64,000 nt of DNA from Laguncularia racemosa. Lineage: Eukaryota; Streptophyta; Magnoliopsida; Myrtales; Combretaceae. Shown piece by piece: positions 36,103-47,401 of this stretch. The notes under the pieces were generated by a model. The model searched no databases, was not told where the DNA came from, and saw nothing but the letters and a program-made list of their open reading frames with translations. Every line of letters begins with the position of its first letter. Within the stretch, counting starts at the first letter, position 1. The stretch covers positions 496,001-560,000 of the forward strand of contig JBBMOL010000057.1 in assembly GCA_037954665.1 (NCBI GenBank), given 5' to 3'. A program made the translations under genes and the position numbers.

Positions 36103-38760
36103 ATGGGTAACTATGTAAAATTTTTTATTTATGCATTTGGAATTATTGTAAATGGCATCTGGGAGCCAGAATATGATAAAATGCGATTAAAAAGTTGAAA
36201 AATGAAGAAAAATATGACTTACATCGAATTCTTATATAAAATACATAGGAGTATTGGAGTCAATCTAACTGTAATGGGGGTAGAAATAATACATAGGTAT
36301 CCTATTTTTCATGGGGCTAATGCATCTTATGTGGTGATGACAATTAGTGACAATGGTGATGTGGAAAATCTAATTGAAAAAACTGAATCCTTTGGAGATT
36401 ATGGCATATAATAGTTGTACGCTAGGAGATTCAAAGAATTGGGGGATCCCTCTTAACAATAGAAATTCGAAGAAAATAGATATACGTATTCACTACTAAA
36501 TAGGGAAGACATGATGACTGAGTCTTTGGTGTTTAAAGCATATGATCCAACTCCTATAGAAGAGGCATTATGCAATGACAAAGTTGAAGTAGATAGAACA
36601 ATTATTCCAATGTTGCAACGATCAACCACACTTGATCTCTATATGATGTGTATGTGGGGGTGGAAACTATAACGGACATTGAAATGGGAGTGGGTGTTAA
36701 GGAGGGAAATTCTCATTACAATAAAAGTTCTAGGGAGGAAGATGAGGAAAATGTAAATGAAAGAGATAATATAGTCGAAGGTGATTGTCTAATTACACTA
36801 AGGCACTCCACACAAGCAATAGACCAGTTAGTGCAAGCTGAACTAACTTATATGGCAATTAGAGATCCTGTTCCCTTTTACAATGTTGGAGATGATGATG
36901 TTTATATCTATTTTGAGTAGGAACATAATGTAATGTGTAGTAACTTGAGCAGTAGTGACAAATTCAATAAGAGTATGCAATTTAATACAAAGGTAGATGT
37001 TATTTAAGCCGTTAATGCATACCATGTGAAGAACCACTATAAGTTTAGTGTTGACGAATTTAATAAGTCACTTTGGTTGGTTTATTGTTTAAAAAGGGAA
37101 GATGATTGTAAGTGGAGGCTTTGAGCTTGTAAGAAGAAGTTAGAGGAGCTATTTGTAGTTACCAAATTTGAAGGTTTACACACATGCATCAACTTGATGA
37201 TAAGTCAGGATCATTCACAATTAGATTGTAATCTTCTTGCAAGTGGGTTTGTGAATCTTGTTAGGGATAATCTAGATATAAAAGTTGTTGAGCTCACTTC
37301 TATTGTTGAATAAGAATTTAGTTATAAGATATCTAAAAGAAGGGTTTAGGATGGGAAGGAAAGAGCAATTGATCATGTGTACAGGAATTGGGAAAAATCT
37401 TATAATGAGCTCCCTAAACTACTTAATGCAATGAAAAATACTACTCCTAAAACATGAGTTGATTAGGGGCGGAGAAGACCAAATGCCTTTGGGAAGTCTA
37501 TCCTTAAGTTGGTTTTTTCGGCGTTCAGGCTTTGTGTGGTAGCATTTATCACTTTTGATGATACTTTTCTGTATAGCAAGTACATTCACAAGTTGCTGAT
37601 TGCTTGTGGCATTAATAGAAATAATCACATACTTCCATTGGCATTTTCCCTCATTGACGACGATTCAATTGAAACATAAGGCTAGTTTTTGAGAAAATTG
37701 AAGCAACATGTCATTGGTCATTGTGAAGGGCATAAAACCATTTATCTGATTTCAAATAGGCACCCCAGCATCAAGTTAGCAATCGATTAGGCCTCCAATG
37801 GATAGAAACCTCCCTTTTTAGTATGGAGGTTCTATATAAGGTACACTGTAAGCAACCTTAACCAGGCTTATAAAAATATTCAATTTAATAAATTGGTCAC
37901 TTACGTGGAAATGTAGGCACAAGTTTGAAAGCTAAACTATTTCATGGAGTAGGTGAGGACAATAAAGCTTGAAGCCCCTATGTGGTTTGATAGCATGTTA
38001 TTAGAGAAGTGAATGTTGGCCTATGACGGTTGCTACCACTTTGGTTACATGACATCGAATATTGTTGAAAGTTACAATTCAATATTGAAAGGAGCTCGGG
38101 GGATTACCGGTGATTTTTTTAGTTAAGAAGACTTTATAATTGTGTGGGCTACTCTGTGACCAAGGATTCCAATGCACTTAAGAATATAATAAAGAATATT
38201 TTACCAAATATACAATTGAAATGATTAAAAGATGGAGTTTAAGAGCCAACACCTATAAAGTTATTGATTATAGTAGATAGGAAAGAATTTTCGAGGTGCT
38301 AATTGGCAATTGTTGTGTAGCAAGCGGGTTAAGGGGAGGTGGGTGGATGCATATTGTCAACTTCGCTCATTGTATATGAACTTGTAAAAAATGACAAACA
38401 TACTACATTCCATGTTTGCACGCATTTGCAATAGTTGCTTCCATTAGGCTTGACATGTCATAAGCTATTCTGGATTGGTATAAGTAAACGCATAAAGTGT
38501 AGACATATAGGACCCACTTTCTTCCCATTGGCAACAAGCTTGATTGAAAGGAGATAGACTTCCCATTGCTTTGTTTAAAAGGAAAACTTGCATAGAAAAA
38601 AGGAAAATCTAGATGTAAAAGATACCACTTAGAGATGGATATGAGGGAGTGTTCGAATATAATCATATATAGATTTCGCTGATAGGAAGGGCACAATAGA
38701 AGAACGTGCCTGCAAAGAAACAATAACGGTAAATAGTGGATCTTTGGATGAATAAATCAC
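36103..38760 (+). pseudogene. Mutator-like (MULE) transposase, heavily mutated
   Basis: Text from the ATG at 36,103 matches a MULE N-terminal domain (one in-frame TGA at 36,196). A MuDR-type DNA-binding segment follows at about 36,890-37,300 (KVDVI.AVNAYHVKNHYKFS). The catalytic region is at about 37,500-37,800: FITFDDTFLYSKYIHKLLIA, ILPLAFSLIDDDSIET, and ISNRHPSIKLAI, where the normal second catalytic Asp of ISDRH is Asn. NIVESYNSILKGARG follows at about 38,050-38,100. A SWIM-like zinc segment (CTCKK.QTYYIPCLHAF, with stops) lies at about 38,370-38,430. Many stops and frameshifts mean no active enzyme. Family assignment rests on domain order and several clear motifs. Confidence 0.85.
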
Positions 38761-38849
38761 TAATTGTTAACTTAGTCTTGCACAATTATGATGTTGAACC
38801 ATTAATTGTATAATTCTAACAGTTTTGGTTAACTGTTATGTAGATTAGA

Positions 38850-41015
38850 TGGAGCTTGGATCTTATGATCCATCCATTTTGACTCAATAGGAGAGACATC
38901 GTTTGTAGGTCATCTAAGATGGAGAGGTAACATATGGACAACTTGTGAAATTGATGACTTTAGGTTCCATTTTTCAAACTATATTTCACTTTTTCACTTT
39001 CAAGATTAATCATGGCTTGTCGTTTAGCATTGTAAGTTAAAACTTTGGTGCAACAAGAACATTATTTTGGTAGATTCATGAATGGAGTCAGATCTGCAAT
39101 TGACAGGCTTCATTGGGGTAAGCTGCTTGCCTTTTATACAGCTCAATGGGCATAAGATTACTGCTTTAGTTGAGAGGTGGAGGCCAAAGACTTATATGTT
39201 TTACATGCTTACCAGGGAGTGCACAATTACTTTACTAGACGTTGAGGTCTAACTAGGCCTTTTGGTTGATGATTAAGCAATGATAGGAAGTATTTTCCTC
39301 AAATGGATTGCTATGTGTAAGAGATTACTCGGGCCAAGACTAGAGTCATGCAAATGTTGAAGAAGTTGCATGTCATACGTGTGCATACATCTTGCAGCTA
39401 TTAGGAGGGTTTATCTTCTCTAACAAATTAAGTTCCCTTATCCATAGCATGTTTTTACCATTATTGGAACACTTTGATGTCATGAGCACACATAGCTAGG
39501 GGTTTAGTTTTAGCTTAATTATATCACTAGCTTTATGTTGCATCTGCCTTGTTAACTTAGGAGATGAAAGGGGCAACAATACTACTTTAGGTGTGGGCAT
39601 GAGATAGATTTTCACATATAGTACCCTTTAGCTGCCATAGGCTTTTTGTAGATGCTTAAGCCCCTTTGGCCACACGATAGGGGGACGAGTCGAGACACTA
39701 GGTATCACTCTACACATGTTTTTGTGGCTTATCGAGATGCACTTAATAGGTAAACTGTTGATCAAGTATTTCTTCTAACTTTTTAAGTTTTCCATTTAAT
39801 TATATGTATTATTACGTCTAACTTTTACTTACTACTCTTTAGGTTGAGTGGGAATCGTATGTGGGAAATTTGATTCACATCCCCCCCTCCTTTTATAGAG
39901 TAAGTAAATACATTTAGACAACTCAGGTACTACTCATATGTTTTCTAGATTGCATTGCTTGGTAGTTTAAGGGTTTCCAGCACATCCTGTAATATGTTAA
40001 CACACAACTTGAACTCCATCAAATAGACCTGTGTGGGAGGGTTAACACATATTAGTCGATATAACATGCATCTTATATAGGACGTACAAGAGTAGTTCTT
40101 GGACATTTAGTAAGTAAAATGTCAACATTGATTGGGTGATGTAACTAATACTAATTCATTTTACGGTATTTTGTTTGTGTGGGATCATATGTTCCAACAT
40201 GTTTGCTTATCCCTAGACCATTCTTTAGTTATTACTCTAGTTGGTTATGGTCTACATAATCATGAGCAGGTGATGCTGTACCCACAAGTTAACTAGAGTT
40301 AAGTTTTGGAGGTTGAGGTAGAAGCTTAGCATGTTAACATTTGGCAATAGCAATAGCTGCCTTTTACATGTCGTAGGACTGGGAGACTTAAATGACCTCG
40401 TCATAGGGCTCAACTGTAAGAATATGTAGCATAACCTCAACAACTTCCACCCGAATCCAATGAGATGGTCAATAGCTTAACTTCATTACCTAACACTTAT
40501 GTCACACCACATTGTCATTCCATCAGTGATCCCTTCACTATACCACTTGCTCCACAAAAAGACGCCTAGTTAAGCAAACAATGTATCAAGGTGAATCTTT
40601 ACATCCTATTATAGATTGGAGTCTAGTGCTCCCTCCTAACTTCGACGATACACTCCAGCACCATCCAATACAAGAGTCACAAGCTCTTGTTGCTCTAGAT
40701 TCAAGGTTGGCTAAACTATATACAAATGCATTTTTGCTGCTTGCACGGCAATTCAATAGGAGAAGGAATAACATAAGATATCATACTATTTTATATTGTT
40801 TGACATGTAAATTTTTCATTGACAATTGTGACTTAAGTATATATAAGTTTTGTAAATTTTCCAATTTTTCCTCCATTCATTGCTGGGTCCTTGCTTCTTA
40901 TTGTTCTCACTATTTCTCATATGTTTTCTCCTTAATTACATTAATATTTTTTGAATTATACACTTTTCGATGGAGCTTCCAGTTCATATGTGAAATTGTG
41001 ATGTATAGAGTTTGA
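38850..41015 (+). pseudogene. Plant mobile domain (PMD) gene remnant, MAIN/MAIL-like
   Basis: Downstream of the transposase on the same strand, broken frames spell a whole PMD: ALVERWRPKTYMF-like text at about 39,150-39,210, then ITLLDVEV and GLLVDD, then AYILQLLGGFIFSNKLSSLI, then FLPLLEHFDVMSTHS. After a short intron (39,750-39,842, AATAG|GTAAAC to CTTTAG|GTTGAG) the second half continues with VEWESYVGNL, then LICFLDCIAW, ELHQIDLCGR and HASYIGRTRVV, ending in a low-similarity tail to about 41,015. PMD occurs in the Arabidopsis nuclear proteins MAIN and MAIL1 and in transposon-carried relatives, often annotated as phosphatase 7 long-form homologues. This copy has many stops. Its place behind a MULE transposase suggests it was carried by the element. 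Confidence 0.8.
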
Positions 41016-41279
41016 GATATAATATTTTGCAATTACTACAATATGTAGCTTGAATTTGGAGTTTTTAGTATTATTATTAATAATCCCTTCTTGTTTCAAT
41101 TGCTAAACTCTTTACCACATTTAAGTTATTAATAACATATAAATAATTTAATCAAAATACAATTATCTCAAAAATAGAAAAAAAATTATTATACTTAACT
41201 TCTTTCTTTTTATTGGTATCTATTTTATTATGAGTAATTTTTTCTCAGTCATAATTAAAGGAGCATGAGCTTATTTTTT

Positions 41280-41820
41280 TTTTCCCCAAAAATTACCATT
41301 AAAGCAAAATTTTTTAAAGATTTTTTTTAAAAGTTACATCTTCTTGAACTTTAATTTTTAATACTAAATTTTACATTTTTTGACTAACTTTTTGAATTTA
41401 GATTAAATTTTCAAATTTTTGAAATTTTACATTTTCTTCAATTTTTTAAAAATTTCAAAAAACAATATTATCTTTAAATCAATGTTCAAAAATTTTAAAT
41501 TTATTAAAATTTTTTCAATAAGTTATTTTTCCATTTTTATATCTAAACTTTTCAATTTTTTTTAACAATTTTTCCTAAGATTTATTCACAATTTTTTTTT
41601 TCAAAACTTTTCATCAAATTTTCTAAAACGTTTTCGTCAAAACTAAGTTTTTTGAAATTAAAATTTTTTCTTTTAGATTTTTTTTTTAAACTTTCAAAAT
41701 TTTGGATAAGAAGAGCAAAAGAAAAATAATTTATTAAAAAATTTAAATAAATTTTGTAATGTTCAAATATTGATTTAAAATTAATAATTTTTTAACATTT
41801 TAAATTTTTTTATTAAAGAC
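41280..41820. repeat. AT-rich repeat with direct and inverted resemblance to the 34.9-36.0 kb block
   Basis: 41,465-41,560 resembles 35,850-35,960 in the same orientation (AATTTTAAATTTATTAAA, TTCAATAA.TTATTTTT, TCTAAACTTT). The reverse complement of about 41,690-41,800 also resembles that block (AATAAATTATTTTTCTTTTGCTCTTCTTAT). The right side of the Mutator/PMD unit may thus hold part of a long terminal inverted repeat plus a direct copy. AT-rich composition makes chance similarity a real risk. Confidence 0.35.
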
Positions 41821-42945
41821 GTGTTTTTGATCCACTATTTAGTTTGACCAAATTTGATTAAATTAAATGCATTTCAAGTATATACTTTCAATACTTATTT
41901 TTTCAATATCTTTTTTTGATATTTCATTTCACGATTAGTTTTAAATAACGTAATATTTAAATAGATTTCTCTATAGACTTGGAGTGAAGTTGAAAAAGTT
42001 AGCTAAGACAAACCATTTGTCTTTTTTTAATAATTTTTTTGGATATCTCGGTGATTCAAAGCCCAAAGGATTATCTCGGGAACATTATTTACTTTTCTTT
42101 TAGATGTGACTGTTTCGTTGACATTAGAGGTCTCCTAATATAGACAATAGACCTACCTAACCTGGCGAAGTTGAAAAAGTTGGCTAAGACAAACTTGCGA
42201 CTTGGGTTATCTATCGGAGGCGCCTTATGACGCGTTTGATTTATGAAACATGTATTGATGAGCTTTTCATCGTTATTTTGGAGAAACTATATGAGAAAGA
42301 CAATATCAGTTTCTCACAGGTTAATTGAACTTACCTCGCATTTTATCTGTGTTTTATTATCGAGCTTTATAGATAAGCTTGAAAGTAATTCTTTCTGTTC
42401 AATTGATTTTCAGTTAACTTAATTTTTTTCTTTTCCAAAGGAAAAAGAAAATTAAATGAGCTTTGAGAAATTTACAAGTTATGGGTTGCATTCAACCTCA
42501 TTATACCCTTAACTGTAGTCCATTATAACCTCAAGGCACATTGATATTCCAAAGCCTCGCGAACACTTGAAAGTGAAATCTAGTCGTCTATAGAACATTA
42601 ATAATAACGAAAGATGAAAAACAATTAACACCGAAATTGGATAGGATAGGATAGGATAGAGTAGGGCTTCAAATGTAGAAGAAAAATCATTTCCAAATCT
42701 TTATATTATATGGAAAAAGTGCTTTTTGGAAGAACATTTCAATAACATTCCCATGATACCTTTCTGATTATCCAATAGATAAAAACAACTATTACAAGAC
42801 ATTGAAATCCCCATTAGTAACACTTAAGGACTTAATTATTCGACTCAATTAATGTTTTACATAACTTGTACTTGGACTATAATTTAACCGAACATAGCGG
42901 ACTTCTAGCGTACTTTTCTCATGACAACCATAACATTATTCCTCT
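41820..42945. other. Intergenic, downstream of the dirigent gene
   Basis: No gene is recognised. A word GAAGTTGAAAAAGTT(A/G)GCTAAGACAAAC occurs twice (about 41,986 and 42,167), a local direct repeat of about 27 bases. A (GGATA)n run lies at 42,639-42,660. The stretch just left of 42,946 will include the dirigent gene's 3' UTR. Confidence 0.45.
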
Positions 42946-43509
42946 TTACCAACACTCGTAGAATTTAATATCCACACGAAGCCTAAAATACACTTCGCCT
43001 TCAAAAGCATCGGTCATGATAGTAGCAATCCCTCTATGCATGAAGAAATCACCCGTACCACCTACGACCGAAATGTCCCTAGCCTTCACCATGATGGGAT
43101 CAGCTCCAATGAAATTGATACTTCCCTTGTAATCCGTACTGTTAAGTACAAAAGAAAACCCTAGCCAAGAAGTGAACGTGTTCTTTGTATCATACAAATA
43201 AAGCCCTTGTGCTCTACCAACCGGGGTTGAGTGAAGATTATTGTCTAATGTGATTGGATCGTCAAAGACCGCTATGTTGCCGAAATGGAACTGACCTGCT
43301 AAAATGGTCAAGTTGCTCCCTTCCGGGGCAGCAACAATGGCGGATGTCGCGTTGTCTCTGTTTTTTCCATTGTAGATTACGTCATGGAAGTAAAGTACCA
43401 GGTTTTTGCATGGTTTGTGATACTTTTTCTTGGTAGCAATAGTAGACGAAGAAATAGAAAGGATGAGAGCTAAAACGAGAAGGACAGCATTCTTCCTCTG
43501 GTTCTTCAT
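42946..43509 (-). CDS. Dirigent protein, intact, secreted (187 aa)
   Basis: A single-exon gene. I start it at the ATG at 43,509; the 18 codons upstream open only with TTG. Residues 1-25 form a signal peptide: a basic start, then LLVLALILSISSS. The dirigent domain fills the rest: CKNLVLYFHDVIYNGKN near residue 34, FDDPITL.NN (82-91), VGRAQG (97-102), FSFVLNST (118-125), ISVVGGTGDFFMHRG (146-160), and FEGEVYFRLRV.I..YECW at the C-terminus. C34 and C186 occupy the positions of the conserved disulphide. N-glycosylation sites are N53, N66 and N123. Length and motifs match the DIR-a type, whose best-known members steer stereoselective coupling of coniferyl alcohol radicals to pinoresinol in the cell wall. 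The exact substrate here cannot be read from sequence. A pseudogene relative lies at 32,606-33,110. Confidence 0.95.
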   Translation of the reverse strand: MKNQRKNAVLLVLALILSISSSTIATKKKYHKPCKNLVLYFHDVIYNGKNRDNATSAIVAAPEGSNLTILAGQFHFGNIAVFDDPITLDNNLHSTPVGRAQGLYLYDTKNTFTSWLGFSFVLNSTDYKGSINFIGADPIMVKARDISVVGGTGDFFMHRGIATIMTDAFEGEVYFRLRVDIKFYECW

Positions 43510-43640
43510 TGTAATAGCTCTCAATAGTTCTAGGTCGCTAGGGATAAGTGAGCTAGGGATCAAATATGTGATCGAGGTTGTGTGTTGCTTTGATGTCCCA
43601 TGGATGGCCTTATATAAGGATGCAATGATGAATTTAATAA
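43510..43640 (-). promoter_or_regulatory. Core promoter of the dirigent gene
   Basis: On the minus strand a TATATAA box (CCTTATATAAGG palindrome, plus coordinates 43,608-43,619) lies about 100 bases upstream of the ATG. That predicts transcription starting near 43,580 and a leader of about 70 bases. Confidence 0.65.
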
Positions 43641-46600
43641 TGCATGAGAAAAGCTTTAACAGTACTAAAGATAAATTAATGACATATAGCTAGTAATAAA
43701 ATTTTAAGATGTGAAGCTATAAATAATAGTTTTTTTTTTTTTATAAAAATAAAGAATTATTACTATTATGTATTTAAAAATCATTTTTATTTATTTAATA
43801 TTCATTCAATAATTTTTTTTTTTCAATAATGTATATCGTGAGAGGTAATAGAAAAATCAAAGTCACTTATGGATGATCTACCTACTGCGGCATAATAATT
43901 GGATTCGTTTGACGATTTCAAACATTACATGCTGGGAATCAAATATGGCATGAACGCTTTTTAGGGCCTTGGTCTGTTCCTTATCCAACTCCAATGTAAA
44001 AAACTGCGGCATCTGTTTTATATGAGAGTAATATTTCTTCCAATCTCTTGGTAATCTTCTACTTTTTCAATATTGGACGGCAAGAGTTAGCGTAATTTAT
44101 TTATTTATTTTTGCCAAATGGAATTAGCGCAATTATTGTGATAATTTTAATAAGAGGTCAATGTAAATTTGTGTAAGAGAGACGTTGGAATGTGTTTGAT
44201 ATCCTAATATAAGCTTAAGGAATCTAATAGGTGCTTGGATGGCTAGCATTCAACAAGCCTATTGGAAGAAGGCCAATGCTTGGTTGATGATGGCCATTGG
44301 TTGAGAATTGGAGCTTGGTGGTTAACCAAGGTCATTTGGTTGGCCTATTATATATAAATTTTGTCTGTTTTGAATATATGAAACTCTACGTTTATTTGGG
44401 TGAATATATTTAGATTGATGGCAAAATTTAAACATCATAGAAAGTCCATTCTTCTACTAATAAACATTACTATTATTAATACAGTGATTTGATGAAGAGA
44501 TTCGCCTTGAGCACAAAACCTACTCCGAGTAATCTTTTCTTTGTGAGGTAGAATTTTTGTTTTCAGTGGTGTCTTACACGACAACTCTTGAAGGAATATA
44601 GTTTTCCTTTTTTTTTTCTTTTTTTTTTTTGAACTAATTCCAATCAATCATCCCCTGCCCTCATTTTATCTTCCAACTTTATATTAGGTTTTCTACTCAA
44701 ATCTCTATATAGTCTAGTTCTTTTTTTTTTTTCTATATTTTCTTTAATATAGCTTGATTACATTATAACAACCTATTTATTTAAAACTTCTATGTCCATG
44801 CACAACACATAAATAACACAACAAACTGCTTTTTAGGGTAAGGGAGGAATTCAACTTCCCTCACAAGGACAAGTCAACGCTTACATAGAGCTGGAAAGCT
44901 GTGCACCTAGCCAACTATCGTTTGAAATTATAGCATTAGCAAATATTCAATTTAAGTCGACTTATCAAACGCACATGCATTTCTTAGTACTATGCTCTTG
45001 GAATTTTACTCAACTCTATATCGAATGCTATATTTTTAAAAATGAGTTATATTAATTTTTATTTTTTCAATTTATGAATTAATGATTGAAGTTATTTAAA
45101 ATTTTAAATAATTTTATAATATTATTATAAGGATATTTACATTTTTACAATCTTAATAATTAATTATATTTGATAATATCTTAAAAAATAAATTAAGGAA
45201 AATTAAGAGAATATAATTTTAGAGATTTAAATCCGGTATATAGGTTTTTATTTTTTATACAGAAAATATACCATATCCATCCACATTATAATTAAAACCG
45301 TAAAATAAAATATCGAACTATGCTGACTTTTCACTGTTCTGATCAAAATCATTATCTATCTTCGACAGTTGTCAACACCTACTTATGTGGACCAACAAAA
45401 CCATTTCCAAATCTACTAAATATAAAACTCAATTTTTCCTCACGGAAGAAAACAAACGTGAGGATATATTCCAGCCGAACTGTTGGTCAAAAAAGTAGAA
45501 TTCTGCGGGAGTACACGATGGGCAGGTCTGTCGTTGTCCCATTCATTCATCCTTCCTAGTGGATTCTGACTGAGCATAATTGGTTCTTAGTGAAGGACAG
45601 GTAATTTCGGAAGGGTGGCCGTATCTGTACCGCATCTTCATCATTCAGATCCGAGGATAGAGTCTCCGGCGGAAACAATCAACCACCGAAACCGAAAAAT
45701 TCCCTCGTAAATGTTCTGAAAAAGAAGGCGTTGCAAGCTCAAAATAGCATGATAGAGCTATCTCCGAGTTAGCGTCTGTAAGAGCTGTAATACCCTGATT
45801 TTGTTTGCTGGCCCAATAACCTTAGGTTAAGGAGCTTGCCATGGAGGATTTTAAGAGATAAAATGAGATTCTTGGATATGAACCAATCTTCTAGCAAGAT
45901 TCGTTCTTATTAATTAACCTTTTTTTTTTTTTTTTTTTCTAAATTGCTTTCCTTCAAGTAAAGTAAATGATTTCTAATAGTATGGAAGATAAGAAAAATT
46001 CTATGATCATCATATAATCACTTTTTTTATTATAATAAAATCTTATCATAATATGTCATCTCGTAAAATTTCTTACAAAGGAGAGATACAACTTTTATAA
46101 TCTATCACTTTTTCATCACTTTCTTCCACATCAGTAGATATTGTCATTATTGTATGGATGGTTCATCTTTATTTTCACCGGGTTAGTTTTGACCACTTAT
46201 GATCACATGTAAGTAGTCCTTTTTGGTAATGAGCTTATATTTGACATTGTAGTTGGCAAAAATTACTATATGAATTAAAATACTAGGTTAAACCTACCAT
46301 TTATTTAGGTTTGTCTTTTTAGATTAGTTAACAAAATCCAAGGAGTTCAACCCATATTTTGAGAAAAGTTAGAAAAGTTTGACTTGATGGGTTAAGAATA
46401 GAAATTATTATCCTAGTTAATAGCCTTTAACCTTTTTTATGTAGGCATACACTCATAAGAAGTGCTATTGGCTCTAAGTCCATGACTAGTTTATTATTAC
46501 AACTCTAAAATGAGTATATTCCATCTCATTTGTTAATAATCAAGGTAATTTAATGGATGTCATCAAGTATAAAAGTCTATAAATACTTAGTAAAGCTGCC

Positions 46601-47090
46601 TCATTTAACACAATTTTAAATATAAGAGAAACCATGTGTGATTTTTTATCTTAATGATCAAATAAGCAATTCATGTAAACATCGATCTCAATCATTAAAA
46701 AACTACAAGATTAACATTTTAAACTTCTTACATATTACTTATGCATTTGAAATACATTTAGATATCACTTATTTCTCCTTCCTATTATTTTTCATTAAGT
46801 CATTTCATTATGTATTACTCTTGCTTTGCTTCATTTCTCAATGTTATGTGTAATGTGAAACTGGCATGCTGAGTTAGACTACTTCGATGTGAACCCCACA
46901 TCTATAAACATCAACATACCATGAGTATTTTGTCCACCTTATCAAAGCTAATGGTCAACCATGTGTATGTATTGATAATTTAATTCTAGCTCCCTATTTT
47001 CATTTCCTACTCACTTTACTCGGTCAAGGATGGTATCCAATCGAATAATTTGTTAATTTTGTAATATAAATGTCCTTTTAAATCATTGTG
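43640..47090. other. Intergenic, with an LTR-like stretch and a coding-like island
   Basis: 44,175-44,420 begins near GTTGGAATGTG and carries a TATATATAAAT motif, like a copia LTR fragment, but no second end is found. 45,320-45,810 is treated separately. The rest is AT-rich with poly-T tracts (45,920-45,940) and shows nothing coding. Confidence 0.4.
45320..45810 (+). other. GC-richer coding-like island, unrecognised gene fragment
   Basis: This island is clearly less AT-rich than its surroundings. An ATG frame runs 45,320-45,559 (79 codons, Ser-rich near the start). A second open stretch at about 45,606-45,773 reads CTASSSFRSEDRVSGG, then PPKPKNSLVNVLKKKALQAQ and NSMIELS, and continues after a one-base shift as SELASVRAV. 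The Ser/Arg-rich start followed by a Lys-rich segment is reminiscent of a plastid-targeted protein's N-terminus. I do not recognise the family. It is probably a broken host-gene fragment. Confidence 0.35.
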
Positions 47091-47393
47091 TGTAATAATA
47101 GAAAGAATACACGTAATGATGAAAGAAATGTGCATCTCTATTTTCTTTATTTGTTAGATTTACAAAGGTATTACATCTATTTATACATATTTCCTTTACT
47201 TGTTAGATTTACAAAGGTACTACATCTATTTATACATGAGAATATGAGTTGGTTTTGGCAAGAATAATTGCTGTAATTATGCTAAGCAAATCTCCTATAA
47301 TCATGTAGGCAAATCATGCTAATAATTGCTGTAATTATGCTAAACAAATCTCCTATAATCATTCAGACAAATTTTCCTATAATGATATTAACA
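47091..47393 (-). repeat. 3' LTR of the old copia element, with an internal duplication
   Basis: The plus strand starts TGTAATAATAG and ends TTAACA, so the minus-strand LTR runs TGTTAA...TTACA. It is about 50 bases longer than its partner because a 48-base unit (47,142-47,189) is repeated at 47,190-47,237. Both LTRs also share two internal copies of an AATAATTGCTGTAATTATGC block. Confidence 0.85.
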
Positions 47394-47401
47394 CCTCCCT
47401 T

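Noticed and set aside
43510..43563. An 18-codon N-terminal extension of the dirigent gene
   Set aside because: It begins with TTG, and the signal peptide starts properly at the ATG at 43,509.
43254..43693. Plus-strand frames opposite the dirigent gene
   Set aside because: Antisense shadows with no recognisable domain.
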